From assembly GCA_015485015.1 (NCBI GenBank), contig WFUK01000327.1, forward strand, positions 1 to 9,473: 9,473 bases of DNA, given 5' to 3'. The notes below the pieces were generated by a model. The model saw only the letters and a program-made list of their open reading frames with translations, ran no database searches and was not told the origin of the DNA. Below, in pieces: positions 5,911-9,473 of this stretch. Source of the DNA: Paracoccaceae bacterium. GTDB lineage: Bacteria > Pseudomonadota > Alphaproteobacteria > Rhodobacterales > Rhodobacteraceae. Position 1 is the stretch's first letter; the number at the start of each line of letters is the position of its first letter. The position numbers and the translations under genes are program-made.

Positions 5911-6918
5911 ATGTATACCGGAGTTTCAAACCTTGCGACCAATATGCAAATGGTCCGCGCCAATAGCCAGAGCAGAATGGCGCTAAATACCGCCGGACAA
6001 GAGGTTTCGAGCGGCAAAAAGGCGGATCTGATGGCGGCGACAAAGGGTGATTATGGCCCGCTTTTTGCCATCGAGCGCAACCTTTCGCAGCTCGGTTTGC
6101 GAGCCGGTGCGATCAAGGATGCCTCGGCCAAGGCGGCGGCAACCCAGCTGAATATGCAAAACATTCAGGATACGCTGGCGGGCTACGGGGTGGAGCTTTT
6201 GGCTGCCACCGATCTGAACAGCCAGTCGCAGGCCTTCGGGGTTGCCTCTTCGGCCCGTGGCGCGCTGGATCGCATGATCTCGGCGATCAATGGACAATAT
6301 GCGGGGCAGGCCTTGTTTGCCGGCGCGGGCGTGGATGCTGGCGCGGTGGTGGATGCGCAAACCATGTATAACGACATCGTGGCGCTAACGGTAGCCGCAC
6401 CGGATTCCACCACCGCGATTGCCGCAATTGACGACTATTTCTTTAACCCTGCAGGCGGATTTATGACTACGGGCTTCACCGGTTCGCCGTTGAACGCGCC
6501 GGGGGCGGAAATTGCCGATGGTGAAATCGTGGATTATAGCCTGCGCGGCGATGATCTGGCGATCCGCAACGCCCTGCGCAATGTGGCGATGGCGGCCGTG
6601 GCGGCAAATGGTGATCACGGCGGCAGCGCTCAGGATGGCATGAACATGCTGGCGGAGGCGGCCTCGGGCGCTTTGAGCGCCAATGACGGCTTGATCGGCC
6701 TGCGTCAGGGGCTTGGGTTTGTGGAAAAGCAGATCGACAATGCGGCAGCGCGCAACACCTCGGAAGCTTCGGTTTTCGAGATCAACCGGAATAGCATATT
6801 GGCGGCGGATCCTTATGAGGCCGCCACTCGTTTCCAAGCCCTTGAGGGGCAAATGGAGGCCATCTATCTGATGACCTCACGGCTTTCGAATATGAGGCTG
6901 CAAAACTATCTGAGGTGA
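5911..6918 (+). CDS. flgL: Flagellar hook-associated protein 3 FlgL
   Basis: FlgL forms the second junction ring, between FlgK and the flagellin filament, and is related to flagellin. The protein has 335 residues. The N-terminal part (GVSNLATNMQMVRANSQSRMALNTAGQEVSSGKKAD) is a flagellin-type helix ending in the SSGKK motif. NLSQLGLRAGAIKDASAKAAATQLNMQNIQDTL continues the coiled core, and GALDRMISAINGQYAGQALFAG contains the conserved turn of the family (usually N...G..LFAG). The C-terminus (NRNSILAADPYEAATRFQALEGQMEAIYLMTSRLSNMRL) is the flagellin C-terminal helix. GGAG at 5901-5904, inside the flgK end, serves the ATG at 5911. The TGA stop overlaps the annotated flgI start as GTGA. A flagellin would normally be encoded separately with a longer surface domain, so FlgL is the better call. 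Confidence 0.92.
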   Translation: MYTGVSNLATNMQMVRANSQSRMALNTAGQEVSSGKKADLMAATKGDYGPLFAIERNLSQLGLRAGAIKDASAKAAATQLNMQNIQDTLAGYGVELLAATDLNSQSQAFGVASSARGALDRMISAINGQYAGQALFAGAGVDAGAVVDAQTMYNDIVALTVAAPDSTTAIAAIDDYFFNPAGGFMTTGFTGSPLNAPGAEIADGEIVDYSLRGDDLAIRNALRNVAMAAVAANGDHGGSAQDGMNMLAEAASGALSANDGLIGLRQGLGFVEKQIDNAAARNTSEASVFEINRNSILAADPYEAATRFQALEGQMEAIYLMTSRLSNMRLQNYLR

Positions 6919-8045
6919 AACCTTTGAATAAACTTATCAACACGTTAGCCTGCGCCAGTATGGCCGTGCTAACGGCAATATCCACCCCCGCGCTGGCCCA
7001 AGAGGTGCGGATCAAGGATCTGGTAGAGATCGACGGGGTGCGCGGCAATGATCTGGTCGGCTATGGGCTGGTTGTGGGCCTGAACGGCACTGGCGACGGG
7101 CTGCGCAATTCGCCCTTCACCGAGGAGGCGATGACCAACCTGTTGGAAAGGTTGGGGATTAACGTAACGGGCGAGAGCTTTCGCTCGAAAAACGTGGCGG
7201 CGGTGCTGGTAACGGCCAATCTGCCGCCCTTTGCGCGGGCGGGCGGGCAGATTGACATCACGGTTTCCACCATTGGCGATGCAAAAAGCCTGTTGGGCGG
7301 CACCTTGATTATGACCCCCCTGAATGCGGCGGATGGGCAGATATATGCGGTGGCCCAAGGTTCCGTGATTGCGGGCGGTGTCACGGCGGGTGGCGCGGGG
7401 ACAACGGTCACGCAGGGCGTGCCAACCTCGGGGGTGATCCCATCGGGCGCGCGGGTGGAGCGCGAGATCAACTTTGACTTTAGCGCGGTGCGGCAAATGC
7501 GGCTGGCGCTGCGGGATCCGGATTTTACCACCGCCGCGCGGATCGAGCGCGCAATAAACGAGCGCTTTGGCGCCCCTTTGGCGCGGATGCTGGATTCCGG
7601 CACTGTGGGGCTGAACCTGAATATGTCCAATGCGCCTTCGCCAGCGCATTTGGTGGCGCTGCTGGAAAATATAGAAATAACGCCCGAACAACGTGCGCGG
7701 GTGGTGGTGGATCAGCGTTCCGGCACGATTGTGCTGGGCGCGGATGTGAAAATCAGTCGGGTTGCGGTTTCTCAAGGCGGGCTGACGTTGCGGGTGGAGG
7801 AATCTCCGATTGTGGTGCAGCCAAACCCGTTTACCATTGGTGGGCAGCCGATTGTGGTGCCCAATACCACGGCAACGATTGAGCAAGACCCCGGCACGCA
7901 GATGGCGCTGGTCGAAACGGCGGTATCCTTACCCGAGGTGATCGAAGGGCTAAATGCGCTCGGTGTTGCGCCCCGAGATATGATAGACATCCTAAAAGCC
8001 ATCAAAGCCGCCGGTGCCCTACACGCAGAATTCATCGTCCAGTAG
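6915..8045 (+). CDS. flgI: Flagellar basal body P-ring protein FlgI
   Basis: FlgI assembles into the P-ring, the bushing around the flagellar rod in the peptidoglycan layer. The protein has 376 residues, normal for the family. It has a Sec signal peptide (basic start, hydrophobic core ACASMAVLTAISTPALA) with likely cleavage after A28 in ALA|QE, consistent with periplasmic export rather than type III export. The mature start VRIKDLVEIDGVRGNDLVGYGLVVGLNGTGDG is a family signature, and the C-terminus (VAPRDMIDILKAIKAAGALHAEFIVQ) is complete. The GTG at 6915 overlaps the flgL stop. A TTG at 6924 is also possible and has a better ribosome site (GAGGTGA at 6912-6918, six bases away), which would shorten the signal peptide by three residues. 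An IS110 element begins within about 12 bases of the stop, so the gene is intact but cut off from whatever followed. Confidence 0.95.
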   Translation: MKPLNKLINTLACASMAVLTAISTPALAQEVRIKDLVEIDGVRGNDLVGYGLVVGLNGTGDGLRNSPFTEEAMTNLLERLGINVTGESFRSKNVAAVLVTANLPPFARAGGQIDITVSTIGDAKSLLGGTLIMTPLNAADGQIYAVAQGSVIAGGVTAGGAGTTVTQGVPTSGVIPSGARVEREINFDFSAVRQMRLALRDPDFTTAARIERAINERFGAPLARMLDSGTVGLNLNMSNAPSPAHLVALLENIEITPEQRARVVVDQRSGTIVLGADVKISRVAVSQGGLTLRVEESPIVVQPNPFTIGGQPIVVPNTTATIEQDPGTQMALVETAVSLPEVIEGLNALGVAPRDMIDILKAIKAAGALHAEFIVQ

Positions 8046-8057
8046 CAACTGTATTAA

Positions 8058-9172
<1,115 letters not shown>

Positions 9173-9203
9173 CAAGCTAACAGAAAGTTAGGGGCTGACC
9201 CAG

Positions 9204-9223
9204 ATAACCTATAAAGAGGTTAT
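9204..9223 (+). promoter_or_regulatory. Hairpin over the IS1595 transposase ribosome site
   Basis: ATAACCT (9204-9210) pairs exactly with AGGTTAT (9217-9223) across the six bases ATAAAG. The right arm contains most of the AGAGG ribosome site (9215-9219) and part of the upstream candidate start ATG at 9222. In a transcript entering from outside the element this stem could hide the start site. That role is inferred. Confidence 0.45.
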
Positions 9224-9233
9224 GATGGGAAGC

Positions 9234-9473
9234 ATGAGAAAGAGTCGTCCAAGCCACTACAAACAAGACCGCCTTACCGAGCATTTTGTTTCGGGATCGA
9301 CAGCGCGAACAGCCGCCAGCCTGTGCGGTGTGAACCGCAAGACTGCTGCCTTTTATTTTCTGCGCCTGCGCGAGATCATCGCTTATGAACTGGAGGCGGA
9401 AAGCGAAGCCATGTTCGGCGGAGAAATTGAGGTTGATGAAAGCTACTTTGGCGGCAGACGCAAAGGTAAACGC
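9234..9473 (+). CDS. IS1595-family transposase (partial, 5' part)
   Basis: The first 80 residues of a DDE transposase are visible before the window ends. They begin MRKSRPSHYKQDRLTEHFVS; then STARTAASLCGVNRKTAAFYFLRLREII forms the helix-turn-helix-like zinc-ribbon/N-terminal region typical of the ISXO2 group. GGEIEVDESYFGGRRKGKR begins the DDE_Tnp_IS1595 (ISXO2-like) catalytic domain; the D of EVDESYFGG is expected to be the first catalytic aspartate. The start is uncertain: ATGs at 9222 and 9225 are in the same frame. The one at 9225 has the best spacing from AGAGG, while 9234 gives the N-terminus usual for the family. The gene is intact as far as seen. Confidence 0.88.
   Translation, partial: MRKSRPSHYKQDRLTEHFVSGSTARTAASLCGVNRKTAAFYFLRLREIIAYELEAESEAMFGGEIEVDESYFGGRRKGKR

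Larger units (their letters stand above)
9191..9473 (+). mobile_element. IS1595-family (ISXO2-like) insertion sequence, left part only
   Basis: The likely left terminal inverted repeat begins GGGGCTGACCCAGATAACCT at 9191, similar to IS1595-family ends as I recall them. The transposase follows after about 43 bases and runs off the window. The eight bases before the end (GAAAGTTA, 9183-9190) would be the target duplication if the family's usual 8-bp duplication applies; the right end is outside the window, so this is unproven. Confidence 0.75.

Overview
The window looks like the chromosome of an alphaproteobacterium, most likely a member of the Rhodobacterales. The evidence is a moderately GC-rich coding style, a compact motB-flgE-flgK-flgL-flgI run of the type seen in roseobacter-like bacteria, and protein signatures that fit that group. 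This assignment is read from gene content and was not tested by a database search.

Left region (1-984): an AT-rich accessory stretch that differs visibly from the rest. It holds the 3' end of an unrecognised gene, a 60-residue two-helix membrane protein coupled to it by a TGATG overlap, and a 70-residue hypothetical protein. Two copies of a palindromic 47/55-bp repeat lie on either side of the last gene. The region ends at the 3' side of a tRNA-Thr(CGT) gene, a common integration point for mobile DNA, although no second att copy is visible.

Core metabolic region (985-2052, minus strand): pdxA (vitamin B6 synthesis) reads directly into tRNA-Thr. The last ten bases of pdxA, including its stop codon, are the first ten bases of the tRNA, so tRNA 5' maturation would remove the stop codon from the pdxA message.

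Flagellar region (2168-8045, plus strand): motB (stator), flgE (hook), flgK and flgL (hook-filament junction) and flgI (periplasmic P-ring). flgE is about 100 bases from motB, flgK is 24 bases from flgE, flgL starts right after the flgK stop, and flgI overlaps flgL. This looks like one operon, or one plus a leader before flgE, building the outer part of the flagellum. motA is not in the window.

Right region (8046-9473): two insertion sequences in a row end the flagellar run. The first is an intact IS110-family element on the minus strand, starting within about 12 bases of the flgI stop. Its recombinase keeps the DEDD residues and the serine. The roughly 160 bases upstream of its gene are rich in hairpins and fit a bridge RNA, the guide RNA of IS110 elements. 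The second is the left end of an IS1595-family (ISXO2-like) element that runs off the window. The candidate bridge RNA and the pdxA/tRNA overlap are the two observations most worth following.
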